A DNA stretch of 64,000 nt from Datisca glomerata (Eukaryota > Streptophyta > Magnoliopsida > Cucurbitales > Datiscaceae). The DNA lies in the NCBI GenBank assembly GCA_003255025.1, contig QANY01009317.1:913001-977000 (forward strand), written 5' to 3'. Position numbers and translations under genes: made by a program. A model generated the notes under the pieces. That model saw only the letters and a list, made by a program, of their open reading frames with translations, ran no database searches and had not been told where the DNA came from. This document shows, one piece after another, positions 46,481 to 59,524 of this stretch (positions within the stretch are counted from its first letter, which is position 1; every line of letters begins with the position of its first letter).

Positions 46481-47790
46481 TAGTAATCAAGCAAGGTGTT
46501 AGTTTAACCTGCAGCAAAACTATTCTGGGACATCTACAGTTGCTGCATATATGGCCTCTCCATCAGGCTACGTAGTCTCACCTGAATCATTCTATGACAA
46601 TGCTTGGTATGCTGACAATGCAATTATCAATTATGTCACAATAGACCTAAATAACCTGAATGTAAGAATATACTGGTACATAGAGGTTAGCTGTTGGAAA
46701 TGGTAGGACTTTGCTCATATCTCACATCGGTTATAGTTTATTACCTTTAAAATATTTTTCTTTGAAACTTGACACATTACTTAGAGTACCTAAAATTATA
46801 AAAACCTAATTAGTATCTCCAAATTAATACAAGATAATGATATTTTCATAGAATTCCATGCTAATGCTTGCTTTATGAAGGACTTGGAAACGAGAACACT
46901 GCTCTTGGAAGGGAGGCTTAAAGATGGCTTGTATCTGCTGTAATATACTGGAGTCAAGCCTTCTGCTCTAACCTATTCATTTCAATAAAATTCTGCAAGA
47001 AACACCTCAAATGCCAAAGTTCTGTCTAGTGTTAGCAAAGTCTTTAATTCTTTCCTTGATTATTTTTCTGTGAACAATTCTCTGTAAGGCAAGTCTGAAT
47101 GTTCTAACTCCGTAAAAGACTTGTCCACTTCATGTATCCCTTTTGATATTAGAATAAAAATCCATAAAGTCAAGCTCTTTCTGATAAACACAATCTTTGT
47201 TATACTGTCTCAATTGAAACTATGTCAAAGGCTAGCTCAAATAATATTCTTGCACAGTCTAGTGAAAAACAAACCTTTTTAGATACTTTAGATATTAACA
47301 AGACTGGTATATGGCATAAAATGCTTTCTCATCCCTCACCCAAACTTTTGTGCAAGGTTTACAATCTGCCAATATAAAACCTCCCAAACAGACTTCATTC
47401 TTTTGTAATGCCTGACAAAGAGGAAAAAGTCACACTCTTCCCTTTCCAAAATCAGAATCTAAAAATAAAAGACCATTAGAACTCATACATGCAGACATTT
47501 GAGGACCAGCCCCTATCCTATCCAGAGATGGCTACAAGTACTATATCAGTCTTTTAGATGACCTTAGTAGGTACTGCTGGATTTTTCTCTTAAAACTAAA
47601 ATCTGAAGCATATCGAGTCTTTGTTATTTTAAAGAACCTTGTTGGGAAATAATCTGAGTTGTCCATTAAAACAGTCCAAACTGATTAGGGTCGAGAAATT
47701 TGAACTCTAGCCAGATTTTTACCGGATCAATGGATTCTATTCAGGGATTCTTGTCCACATGTGCATCAACATAATGAAAAATTTTGAAAA
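46481..47790 (+). pseudogene. Copia E protease, pre-integrase and partial integrase
   Basis: Short blocks in changing frames: LLRVPKIIKTLISISKL near 46775 (pre-integrase), GIWHKMLSHPSPKLL near 47310 and integrase-core fragments to about 47780. Sequence breaks off there against the leader of element F. Confidence 0.65.
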
Positions 47791-48925
47791 GCATGTTTTC
47801 AAAAATTATAAACTTTTATAAAATTTAAATCATAATTTAAAGTTTATAACTTTTATAAAATTTGTATTGTATTTAAAATTATAACCCATTATAAATTTAA
47901 ACTACAATGATAAATGTACATGTTACATGAAAATTTGATATTGACACATTCCTATTTCTATATGGCATGTTATATGATGATGCATGATTAATAATAAATC
48001 ATACATTCAAAATTAATCTCTCTATGGCTCATTTCTAATTACAACCTAAAAAATAATAAATAAATTATAATAATTTAAATAGTAGTTTTCATGGCGTCTG
48101 TAATTATCTCATTCTCCTTTAGGAAGTCCCACCTCTATATAACCCTTAACCAAGGTTCAGTCTCATTTTCAAAACTTCAAATTTCAATCTAAAATTAATT
48201 TTTCAACAATTATTACTTTGATAAATAAATACCAAGTAAATTAATCAATTTATTTATTTTAGAAACAATTTACAAAATAAATTCTAATTAATTAGTGTTA
48301 AAAATTACTAAATTAAATAAATTTAATTTTTAGGGACTAGATTGGGCTTGGAATCAACTCCCAAGTCCCTGCGAATCATTTGGGCCAAACAATACTTGTT
48401 CAGTCCAAAACCTCAATAGGCTTGGTGAGTCCATGCTAACCCAATGCCCAACATGGTCTTAGGCGCATTAGGTTTTCTAAGCCATCATGCCGCCCCTTAG
48501 GGTTTCGAAAATCCATTGATGGCACGGCAACCAAGGACGGTGGTGGTTGATGGGGTAGCGCGCGGCGGACGATATGGTGGGTGGTGGTGCACGACGGCAT
48601 GGCGTGCAGCGCCAAGCATGACGGACAACAACTTTGGACGGCGGCTTCTCAAGATGCATGCGACGACAGATTTACTTGGAATTTAACGATACAAATCTTT
48701 GCAAAATTAAATTACATAAAGTCCTATGCCACAATTTTGGCGTACATCAGTTCTAAAATAGAAAAATAACACCTAGAGTCAATCGATTAAGATCCATTCA
48801 TAAAACACATTTAAACATGCTTTGAATCTACCATAGAAAATTTATGCCCATATCATCATATTCATCCATACATACATTTAAATACTGAAAATGCATACTC
48901 AAAAACCATAAGCTCTAATACCAAT
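47791..48925 (-). other. Leader of LTR element F
   Basis: Minus-strand leader after the primer site (TTGGTATTAGAGC at 48924-48912). AT-rich except for a GC-rich patch around 48500-48660, where short frames on both strands are not supported as genes. It breaks off at about 47.79 kb within Copia E integrase. Confidence 0.55.
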
Positions 48926-50773
48926 TGTTAGATCAGGTTTTAGATTTTGAAAAAAAATTAATGAACCGTGAGAAATTCATGGGCGGAATTTAAATTTTTT
49001 TATACAAACATTTAATCCAAATAAACACAAAAACAATCAATGAACATGCATAATCATATAAACGTATCGAGAAGAGAATGTAACAATTTATACATTTTCA
49101 ATTAATGAACAATTTATGATTTGGCGGGATCCAATTTTTATTTTGCGTTCTTCGTTCTTCGCAGAGCTAGTAATCTATCTCTGCACCGACAACCACCCGT
49201 TAGAATCAGAAGTATATTTCTCAAGGATATCGTTAGGAATTGAGTGTGAGCTCTCAAAATAACTGTGGAAGAGAAAATATAATTTTCTCTTCCCCTTGGA
49301 GTTTTCGGCAGCAACTAGTGAGGAAGGGTGAGTGAAACATTTTTTTGCTTTAATTTAACATACTATGATTAGGGTTAGGGATGCAACCCTAATGCTATCA
49401 CTTATATATTAATTACAGAGTTTATCCATATACCTCTATATGATAAAATTGAAATTTACATTCTTTTGGCACTGTGATGTGCGCTTTTTACATCTCCTCT
49501 AGAGCTAAAATTATATCCAAATTCATCAGTCTAAATTGATGAATTAAATTGATCTCTATCAATTAATTAATTTTTTATTTTAGAAAATAACAAAATAATT
49601 AATTTGAACATTAATTTTCTCTTAATTAATTTAGTGATGACACCCATCTATTATGAGGCTCGTGAAGTGTACCTTAGTCCAAAATACATTTTTGGTCCAA
49701 CTGACTTTGTTTCTCATTCTTACCATTATGAGCTACTCTTGAGACCAAATGATCCCAGATGAATAAAGCTATGAGATTCAAATACCCAACTAATTTATCT
49801 CCGTAAATTCTCAACCTATATAATCTCGGCATTGTATGACTCCACTATAGGTCCGATGCCGAATGAACTTTCGATTCATGCGCGCTACATTTTTTGTTGA
49901 TGTAAATGAAAATTTATATTTCACGATCCACATAATATTTAAAGATATTACCCTTCGTGAATATCAGTAACAAGACTGAAATGTAAAATTACCATTTTAC
50001 GACTCTAGTTATTATGTCCTTAACTCATTTATTGACTGTGAATAAGAAATACATATTCATGAAGTGCCTCATACAGTTCATCATGTCTTATTCAATGACT
50101 CATGTCATCGAGTACCAGACCCGGTTTATTTATTCACACACCCATCAATAAAACATAAGGTGATATTGTTTCTTTTTCAATTTTGCCACGATTCTATGTC
50201 TGTGAATCTCGCAACTCCAACATAGTTTAATCACGATCCTAACAGGTGATGTATTTTCCGACAATTTGAACTCACTCTTTTGACATATCAAATATCACAA
50301 GTAACTAGGTCAAGTTTTGTATTCACCTCAGGATTTATGTAATTATGAAAATACCCTTAAGGTATAACAATTAAATTTAGTGTTAGATAAACGGCTTTGC
50401 TATAAACTAATTGATTACTGTTCTATTCAACATGTTCCATAGCATGTCTAGGTCAACCGATAGAGTCTCCACTCCCATGCCCCAAGATATCCTTTAGTTC
50501 AACCTAACAGTCATAATTGGACTCGATTGTCTAGTTGATCTTAAGACTGTGAATAATATTCTAAATTATCTCAAAAGAGTTTGTTTGGAAGACCGCTCGG
50601 TCTTTACTCTTTTTTCGTTGACAACAGTTCCATGACTTAAGTAAGTAATAAACACACTATAATTAAAGAAAATTTTCATTTATTCATAAAATTCAGTAAT
50701 ACATAAATGTCAATAAATAATTATTTACGCATAAAAATTTATTACACTCTACTTTATGGACATAATTCCAACA
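48926..50773 (-). repeat. LTR of element F (about 1.85 kb)
   Basis: On minus it begins TGTTGGAATTATG at 50773 and ends GATCTAACA at 48926, next to a tRNA-Met primer site. Only this one LTR is present. The general layout is that of element B, but the sequence is different. Confidence 0.75.
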
Positions 50774-51183
50774 GATTGGGCAGTTGATGTAGATGATAGG
50801 AAGTCAACAAGGAGTTATCTTATTTTTCCTGGTGGTAATCTCATTTCTTGGTCTTCAAAGAAGCAGTATATTGTTTATAGATCAAGCATTGGGAGTTAGT
50901 ATAGGTCAATGGCAGCTGCTGGGATACAATGGTGAGTCGAAGCTGCCTATTGTTCAAGCTCCAATTCTCTAGTGCGATAACATCAGTGTCATTCCTTTAG
51001 CCTCTAATCCTGTCCTTCATGCTAGGATAAAGTACATTGAGCTTGATGTGCACTTCATTCATGACAAGCTTCAAAAGAATACTTTAGATATCATGTATGT
51101 TCCCTCAGCTGAATAACTAGCTGATTTGTTCACCAAAATAGTGTCCACTCCAAGGTTTCTTTATCTGAAACCTTGAGGGAGGA
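50774..51183 (+). pseudogene. Copia E RNase H C-terminal fragment
   Basis: Starts inside RNase H ([18 protein letters not shown], then [13 protein letters not shown]) and runs to a polypurine-rich stretch (TTGAGGGAGGA, about 51173-51183) at the 3' LTR. Stops follow. Confidence 0.75.
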
Positions 51184-51499
51184 TGATAAATCATGTGTTA
51201 TGCCAGGTAGGTGTGAAAGTGAGTAAGCAATCTTAGTTAGCTTTCTTAAACTGTTTTGACAGTAATGCAAGTTGAGGTGGCCTTTTGGTTGAAGCTCGAG
51301 GTTCTATTTACAGTTGCTTAACTTGTTAGTTTTGAGCAGTTAGTCTCTTGTTAGAATCTAACAACTTGTAGTTAGTGTTTAACCATAATTGAAGTGTAAC
51401 CTTTTCACTATAAATAAAAATGAGATCATGCTAACCAAGTTTGCGAAGCTGGTCACCTTCTTCTTCAACATCTTTCTTTTTGGTGTTTGTGATTCTTTA
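51184..51499 (+). repeat. 3' LTR of Copia E
   Basis: 316 bp, matches 45238-45540; followed by AGTTT. Confidence 0.85.
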
Positions 51500-51839
51500 A
51501 GTTTAGAGTTCGTAATTGAGAATAATTAAATTTGTGGGAGAATTCAAGATTTGGGCATGCGAAAGGGAGGAATAGTAGGTGGAATAAATTAAGGCACATG
51601 CATGCCATGTGTATTGATAACATGAGACCTCAACAATCTCGTTAAGTCATCATAATAAACAAGATTAAGAAAGGCCGCATTGAAAAGTTTTGTAAAGTTA
51701 GAGGTTCAAATTGGTTTTCCTTAAAGCACGATGGCCTAATTAAAACTAAGATAAAAACTATGAGGAGCGAATGAGTAATTTATCCTAAACAAATTAACCA
51801 AACACATATTTTAAATTCAATTCATTGTGAAATTGGACG

Positions 51840-52230
51840 ATGGATTTAGTGCCTTGTCATCAATCTTGGTTGAGTTAAAACTAAAGGTAATCAAATTTGG
51901 ATAAGGCTTTGGTGCCTCAGTGTCGGCCTTGGCCAAGTAAGAGTCAAGGCGTTGGTGTCTCTTTGTCAGACTTGATCGAGTTAAAACTAAACAATGTCGA
52001 AGTAAGGTTACAGCTTTAGTGACTCATCATCAGCCTTGGTCGGGTTAAAAATGAAGGCAGTCGAAGTTTCATGAGGGCTTTGCTGCCTCATCGTTGGCCT
52101 TGGCCGAGTTAAGGATCAAGGAGGCTCAAGTTTGGTGCCTCATCATTAGCCTTCCCTGAATTAAGACTCAAGGCGATCGAAGTAGGATGGGGGCTTTAGT
52201 ATTCATCTCGCCCTTAGTCAGAGTTAAGAC
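51840..52230 (+). repeat. Degenerate tandem array, about 55-70 bp unit
   Basis: About seven diverged copies of a unit with GGCTTTGGTGCCTCATC, GCCTTGGCCGAGTTAA and AAGGCGATCGAAGT. No host element was recognised around it. Confidence 0.65.
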
Positions 52231-52924
52231 GGAATATTATTGTTCTTTACGTATTGCAATTTTAGTTTTAATTGAAAAAACTATACATTAATTTTCACTT
52301 TTATCTATATCTCTATTGTATTTGATTTTTAATTGGAACGAAATTTTGTTAATGTCCATTCTTTAACGAATAATTCTTTATACTAAAGAATAAGTGACCT
52401 ATGAAACTGCATGGGAATGTGCAAAATATGAAGTTGGTGCTTGAATGTAATGCAAATTGAAATGCTAATGAAAATGAAAAAAAAATGGAGTGTAGGTTAG
52501 GGAGATGATCTACAGAGAGAATTAAATAGTGAGAGAAAATGTGATATTAAGAATATAATGAGGATTACATGAAAGAAATTAAGGAATAAAGATTCATGTA
52601 AAAAAATTGTGTCATTTTCAAGCAACACAAATTTGTAGTTAAACACAAAATGCATATTATAAAAGAATTTCCAATTGTATTTGTATTCAAGACATTACAC
52701 TCAATTCAATAAAATCAAACACCACTAAAAGACTAGAAAGTATTAACTTTGCCACCTTTGGGATCGAGATCCCCTATAGACAAAGAGATGAGGTTTTTAC
52801 ACAACCTAGACCGTTGGTTCAGATCTCAAAAGTATAGATCAAACTTAAAAAATAATAGAAAAAACATCACATCTGAAAATAATTTTTCATCCATGTATTC
52901 AACAGATTAGAATCGTCGAGATTT
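52231..52924. other. Intergenic DNA
   Basis: AT-rich, no gene or element end recognised. Confidence 0.5.
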
Positions 52925-53510
52925 GAGTCTACTAGAGCCGGCTCAATGCCTAGGCCATTGAGGCAATGGCCTAGGGCCCCTCAATGGCTTAGGGCCCATT
53001 TTTATTGGTATTGCTAATTATATATATAATTAATTATAATTTAATCTATTTTCTTGAGAAAAATTACAAAATTAATTTTAATTTGTAGTAAATTACTACA
53101 TATTGTGTTCTTCACAAATTTTGTGTCTATTTTTACTTGTCAAAGTTATATTTAAGAAAATGATAAAATATTACAGCTAGAACCTACGATCTTATAGTGT
53201 GTGTTTAGGAGTTTAATCACTAAACAATAACTCAAATATTTGCTAATTTTATATTTTTCTTGTATAATCTTTCATTTTAAAAAATAGATCTATCATATAT
53301 AAATAAAAATTCCCAAGAAATTTGATTTCTAATTCTTTTACTGTTTTCTTTACTATTTTTTTTCATATTTTTCTTAATAAAAAACTAAAAAAAAAATGAA
53401 TGAATCAATGTATATACAAATATCATTTTTATTATTATTTTTAGTGTGTGTAGATATAAATATTTCTTTAAGATAGTAAATGTTTTAGCTCAAAACTGCT
53501 ACATTATAGA

Positions 53511-53951
53511 TGTGGGGTCCTCTTTTGCGATTAGGGGAAGTAGTTATACTTGAGTCATCGGAGCCATGGGTAGTGTGTCGAAGAAGCCTTTTTGGGAGGC
53601 GAAATCTATTTTGTTTCGCACTGATTGGATATGAGATGACCGAGCAGAGGCTATCCTGTCATTCTATCACATGGATTATACCGGTTGGGCGCTCGAGCTT
53701 AGGAGGGAGTGCCACCTTGGCCGTCAGCTTCGACGAGTAATGTTGACTTTGTGCTCAGGGTCGATGAAGCTTTCCTTACGCTCTTATTCTTATTTTTCCA
53801 TGAGCCAGGATCTTCTGCGTCACGAGCTTCATAGGGGCCAACCAGTCAAGGTCAGTTCCGCTCCTTTCTTGGCGTAGGGAGTTTCCTATTCCGGTGTGGC
53901 ACGTGTCATTGTATAATTTGAGGGTTAAAAAAATGCCTATAACAGTTACCC
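53511..53951 (-). repeat. Left LTR-like block of the Tat-like element
   Basis: Matches 59525-60000 in order, including ATACTTGAGTC, GTGTCGAAGAAGCCTTT and GCGTAGGGAGTTTC. It lacks an inner 45-50 bp stretch present in the right block. Confidence 0.7.
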
Positions 53952-54339
53952 CCAGTCAAGGACTTGGATAGCTTCTGATATCCGGGTCTGAAGACTTCAT
54001 TAACTCAAGCTTTTACTTAGGCGTGATAACTTCACCTGATCCAGCTAGCGCACGCTTGTGTTTCAAGTTTATCCGTGTTTCGAGATCATTAATCTTTTCA
54101 GGATTGGAGGTATTAATGGCGTGTAGGAAGGGGTGAATATTACCATTCACCATATCCTAACCCCTCGGTATGTTATGTCGTATCATTCTGTCGTTTGGTC
54201 TTCTGAAATCTTCTCATTGGTCCGTGAAACGGCCGTTAATTGATTGTAGGATGGACCCAACGGTTGTCATTGCGGCCTCTCTCCTCTTTTCTTTCCTTTT
54301 TTTGGATGCCCATTAAATGAGAGGTTTCCCCCATTCAAG

Positions 54340-54900
54340 GCCTACAAATAGGCGATCTTGGTTTTCATTTTCCTCACCCCTGCCTTTTTTACAGAGTTGA
54401 AATCCATGTTCACCTTTTTCCTTTCCCTTAATTCCTTTGGAATATAAAGACTTTACCCTTAACAAGAGATTGTAATCTGATTGGTAGCCATAACCTTTGC
54501 TTCAAAATAAATCACCTTGATAGCCACAACCTATCTCCCTCCTCCCGTGCTGTCATCTTTTTTTATCTTTCATCATCTTACTCCACTGGTCGTTGGAGTG
54601 GGTTAATGCACCAGAAGTTAGCCAAGCACAACCTTCACAATGACGTCCTCTGGGAACGTTCCGGTCCCAAAGGTGGGGTTTCCTCATTTCTCCTTAAGTT
54701 GAAGAGATTTAGTCCGCAAGATTAGGACAACCAGAGTCCTCGAGATCTCAGATGAGTTCAAGGAAGCTGTGGAGATCCTTCTTCCCAAAGAGGGGCTTTT
54801 GAGTTACCCTAGGGGGTCGTCTGCTTAATTGATTAGACTTTTGTACTTATATTTGTACATGTAGTCCTTTTGTTTATTAATGAAATAAAAGTTACTTCTG
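54340..54900 (+). pseudogene. Possible antisense ORF of the Tat-like element
   Basis: On plus, opposite to the element: a TATA-like TACAAATA (54346-54353), an ATG at 54641 (MTSSGNVPVPKVGFPHFS), a block ISDEFKEAVEILLPKEG after a frame change, and AATAAAAG near 54884. Antisense extra ORFs between pol and the 3' LTR are known in Tat elements. I cannot assign a function, and the frame is broken. Confidence 0.35.
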
Positions 54901-55558
54901 GCTCTTTTATTCAATTTCTTTTCTACCTATTTTCTGTCACGAGCATACCTTGAGTAAATGTTCTTTTTTGTTAGTCGATCTTTAATCTAGTCTATATGAG
55001 GCCTCAATCATAATCTGTGTTGTCATTTTTGACTTATTATGCCGAGCATTGTATCCTTACTTTTTATTGACCCGAGCCATGAGATTATTTATGACCCTAA
55101 GCTGGAATGGGCCTCTAAGGGCCTAGATCATTTTTAGTGGACTTGGTTTTATCCAACGGGTTTCCCCCTCTGTAGGTCCAAGGTCCTAAAGACCTATCAC
55201 GATAAGAAGACTTTCGTGCTCTTATCTTGGAGGTCTGGTCGGGTCAACCTTTCGCTTGTGTTGGGAGGCTTGCCCTTTATCATTTAGTCGAGCATGTTTC
55301 CTTCTAACTGAGCTTTTTCTGGGGTTGGCGAAGCAGATTGAATTTCCTCAATTTCTAGCAAGGGGACCTTCCCTTCGTTACCAATCCAGGTGTCCTTGTT
55401 CTGTACAAATCCTTGAGCTGAAGTGCTCATCAGACAGCCTTATTCTGAGCTATATAACTCATCAGATATCCTTACTCCCGGTGTCAAGATTGCCTTTGCT
55501 AAAACTTCTCCTTAACTCTATTGGACGGGCGTGAGTACCCAGCAATTATTACTTTCTT

Positions 55559-55800
55559 GGCTATCTAGTCAGGCATGCCTGTCTTGGCTAGACCATTGAC
55601 TCCATCTGTGAACTGAGGTGCTCGACATACGTCACTTGTCGATATCTAGCCAGACGTGCCTGCTCTAACTAGATCATTGTTCCCGTCTCCAAGCATGAGT
55701 ACTCTGAAGACATCATTTGTTGATATCTAGCCTGGCGTGTCTGCTCTGGCTAGATCCTTGATCTCGTCTGCGAGCATGGGTGCTCGGCAGACATAACTCC
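55559..55800 (+). repeat. Tandem repeat, about 80 bp x 3
   Basis: Three diverged copies beginning GATATCTAGCC, each with GTGCCTGCTCT, CTAGATC and a GCTCGGCAGACAT-like end. Confidence 0.75.
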
Positions 55801-56545
55801 TTATTTAATCCTGACTGGTGGGTTAGAGCATCTCACTAGTAATCACATTTTTTTGTTTAATCCCTTTTTTTAATCCCGAATGGTGGGTTAGAGCATCTCA
55901 CTAGTCATCACTGTTTGTTTAATCTTGATTGATGGGCTAGAGCACTCCACAAGTCATCACTTTTTGTTTAATCCTGACTGGTAGGCTAGAGCATTCCACC
56001 TGTCATCAGTTTTTTTAATCCCGACTGGTGGGCTAGAGCACTCATTAGTCATCACTTTTTGTTTAATATTTACTGGTGGGCTAGAGCACTACACCAGTCA
56101 TCACTTTTTATTTAATCATGACTGGTGATCTAGAATACTCAACCAATCATCATTTTTTGTTTAATCCCGACGGGTGGGCTAGAGCACCTCACCAGTCATC
56201 ACTTTTTTTAATCCCGACCGGTGGGCTAGAGCATTCCACTAATCATCATTTTTTGTTTAATCCCGACTGGTGGGTAGAGCATTCCACCATTCATCAGTTT
56301 TTGTTTAATCCTGATTAGTGGGCTAGAGCACTCCACTAGTCATCACTTTTTATTTAATCCTGACTGGTGGGCTAGAGCACTCCACCAGTAATCACTTTTT
56401 GTTTAATCTCGACGGATGAGCTAGAGCACCTCATGGGTCATCACTTTTTGTTTAATCCCGACTAGTGGGCTAGAGCATTCGAACAATCATCACTTTTGTT
56501 TAATCCCGACTGGGGGGATAAAGCACCTCACCAGTCATCATTTTT
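55800..56545 (+). repeat. Tandem array, about 49 bp x 15
   Basis: Unit: a T-run, GTTTAATCCCGACTGGTGGG, CTAGAGCACTCCACCAGTC and ATCAC. About fifteen copies by eye, with substitutions and changes in T-run length. A 66-codon frame inside it is only the translated repeat. Confidence 0.9.
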
Positions 56546-57477
56546 TGGCCTTCGTCACGTGTTATAGAAGAGTCGATCCTTGAGGGCTTGTAGAACAGCT
56601 ATGAAATCTTCAGCAAATATAACATGTTCTATATTTTCATAAAAGTAGATTTATATAAAAAGACCTTAACAGACATTATTCCTAAGTGAGGAGAAAAAGG
56701 AGGCCTCTTATCTGAAAAATCATCGATGAGTACGCGATATCTGTTGTCTGCTGCTTTAAGGTGGAGAGAGGGGAGAGGGACTATAGACGAGCTCTGGCTT
56801 TCTGAGCTTTTAGCATTCCATTTCTCGTCGGGGCATTCCTCTCCAAACTTCACCTTTACCTCAGTGGTAAGCCTCGCACTCTGCTCGGGGGTGAGCGTTG
56901 ACTTATCCTGAAGTACGACCACCTCCCTGACGCAACAAGTTCACTTTTAGGGGAAAACCCTTGGTTAATGCGCCGACCACTGGTTCATCTATCTCTGTGG
57001 CTCCAGTCACCTGGTACGTGGGCCTGAGTGGAACATACCCATGTAGGGGTCTCGTGAAGTTCTCGATTTCATCAAAAGTTAGTGTGAGGGGCTGGCAATC
57101 TCTCTTGCCCTCTTATTGGGGCTTCGTGTCCTAGGGTGACTTGTGAGCTTGCGCCCTGATTTTGACATGATCCTCATTCTTCCGTTTCACCCGCTGCAAA
57201 ATACGAGAATTTGGTGCCTTCTGGCCGGGGCACGACTTTCAGCTATAGAGGAGAGATGATGCAAGCTTATGTATTTCAGCTGAGTGTAATCGTCAGCTCG
57301 TCAAACCGCATCGTGCGACTTCTTCCTGGTTGCCAAAGGGATACATAAAACCTAGACGGAGGGTGGCCCACCAGAATCTCCGTAGTTGCCCGTATATTGC
57401 CCCCACGGGTCTTCAGAGATTTTTCCCCCACATTTCGGTGGTGACCCCAACCAAAGCCTCATAAGAGATGAGCCTAG
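56546..57477. other. Internal part of the Tat-like element
   Basis: No recognised domain. A 97-codon minus frame (56922-56629) has no similarity I know. The stretch is less AT-rich than the flanks. Confidence 0.45.
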
Positions 57478-58870
57478 TGATAACTCTATGAAAGTAGAGT
57501 TATATTAGCTCTTTTAGACCTATTTCATTGCTTAGATGGGAGGTGCTAGAGTTTATTTAGATTATATTTAGGCTAGTTTTCTTAGTTAGCAGTTTAGGTT
57601 TAGTTATACTTGCCTACATGTCATTTTGAGGTTTTTAGAGCCAATTTGATGCCTTAGGATTTCTTGGTGTAGGACTTCTTGTTTGATGGAGCTTTTTGAG
57701 GAATGCAGCTTGTTCAGCTGAGTCCCTGGCCATTTAATGCCAGTGTGGTAGGTGGTATGGTGTGTTTTGATCGCGTGTAAAAATCTCTGTGGAGAATAAT
57801 CATCGCGTCAGAGTTAGTTATCCAGATGTCGTGGTGTCCGACATTCGTGGTCCCCTTCCTCGCTTAGCGCTCAACACGTACCATTCGAGTTAAGAGAAGC
57901 CCTAAAATTTGATCATGGTATTTAAGGCTGTCCTTCCATTTGGGGGGGGGGGGACGAAAAATGAGGATATTCATTTTTGAGGTAGACGACAGTAGCTTGT
58001 ACGAAGTAGACCTGTGCAAAAAGAGGAGCGAAGAAGTCGGCAACAAAAAAAAAGAAAGAAAAGAAGGAAGTAGAGAAGGGAGTTAGAATATTATTTTAAT
58101 TCTCTCCTCCTTTCTTCCCATTTTTCATTCTTTGTGTAATCTTTCTCCAAATAAATTTTGATGTCGATACCAATGTATTTGATGATTTGTGAGTTTGCCA
58201 TCAGCTCACCATGAGCTAAAACTGTTTGTTGCTTGCATTGTGATGTAACTTTAGATTTTACTTTATCTTGTTAATATAAGTTTGCCTGCTTGCTTATCTT
58301 AGCAATTTGATCATTGTGTGTTAATCCCTATTTCTTTTAGTATCTGGCCAATGCTACTAGAAAACAAGTTCGATTAATGCTTGATTGAGATTAATCAAGT
58401 AGAAGGTCATAATCAATACACGAGTACATAAGTTGAAAATACATGAGCATTCGATTCGTGTAGACTTGGGTATTTTTGCATTTTGCATAGAAATATGGAC
58501 AAGCTTTTTAACCTGTTAAGCCAGTACATAAATGGATCTTGCATACTTAGCTAAAGACTTAGTTATAAGGTAAATGAAAAAGGAATTGACCCATGCTAGC
58601 CCATTTATCTCGTTGAGATTCTTATACATCTTGGTAGCTTTGTTATAATTTCCTGTCAGTAGGTATTTAAGTCTAATAGTATTTCCTAGAATTTAAATTT
58701 AAAATCACATCGCTCAACAGTTTTTTGCTACAACACTATTTCACATCTTAAGCCTTGTTGCATATTTACACTATAGGCTTTGTCCTCCTTGTGGGTTCAA
58801 TGCTCTTCTCATCACTTTATTACTTGATTGCAACACGTGCACTTGCGTAGGACATCTTAATTGAGCATCA
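57478..58870 (+). repeat. Solo LTR (Gypsy type) in the Tat-like element
   Basis: Starts TGATAACTCTATG with a 9-bp inverted repeat (ATAACTCTA/TAGAGTTAT), as many plant Gypsy LTRs do, and ends GAGCATCA. The flanks CCTAG (57473-57477) and GCTAG (58871-58875) differ at one base. Removing it would rejoin element sequence. It contains an 11-G run near 57944 and no coding part. Confidence 0.6.
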
Positions 58871-58875
58871 GCTAG

Positions 58876-59524
58876 CCCTTCACAACCAGGGCTTGTCTTT
58901 GTTCTGGTTTCCTCGAGAGGTTACACTCACCCCGAGCTGGGAGGTCATTCGGCCTTTCCATGGGTAGTTTCCCAAGGAGCTTCGGGAGTGCATGGCAACG
59001 CTTTCGATGATCTCTTGAGTCTTGGGGGGGGGATCATTCCCGTGCAAGAGACCGTTGTGACTTGTGTGGGATCTGACACATCTTTCCTTTCCTCCTGGAT
59101 TATCTCTGAAGTTACAACCACCACATCCTTCTTCATTTGCTGGATAGTCCTGAGGGAGGTAAGAGGTTCCTCCCCCAACGGGGAGAGGTCTACCTCTTCG
59201 TCCTGAATTTTGTCGGCGTAGAACGTTGGGCCACCACATCCTTCTTCATTTAGCCGAAAACTACAACAATACAGGTGTAGGGGTCCTCTTAACCGGGAGA
59301 ATCTGCTGGAGTGACGTTATGCGAGTTGTTTCCTCTTTATGGTGATTGTACTCTTCCTCTTGACTAGAGCTCCTCACAACCCCAACGTTTGCAAAACATA
59401 GACAAGGAACCCTAAAGAAGAGGAATCGAGGGTGGTTGCCTAACTTAAGAGCCTCTGATGGTTAAGTCAATCATTTGTCGATATTTTGACATAGTTTTTT
59501 TTAGGGGAGAGAAGACCTACCTCT
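58876..59524 (-). other. 5' internal part of the Tat-like element
   Basis: Overlapping minus frames of 119 and 77 codons (59239-58880 and 59178-58945) may be remnants of a gag N-terminus or only low-complexity frames; no domain is recognisable. It includes a G-run near 59028-59035. Confidence 0.4.

Larger units (their letters stand above)
45238..51499 (+). mobile_element. Copia retrotransposon E, interrupted by LTR element F
   Basis: Short LTRs at 45238-45540 and 51184-51499 start TGATAAA(C/T)CATGTG. An identical 5-bp duplication AGTTT flanks it (45233-45237 and 51500-51504). The primer site starts at 45541. Gag, pre-integrase, part of integrase and the RNase H end remain. The integrase-to-RNase H middle is replaced by element F (about 47790-50773). 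Confidence 0.85.

Noticed and set aside
48477..48769. Two short frames in a GC-rich patch
   Set aside because: Overlapping opposite strands within the leader of element F; no domain or conserved motif.
56118..56318. 66-codon plus frame
   Set aside because: Translation of the 49-bp tandem repeat.
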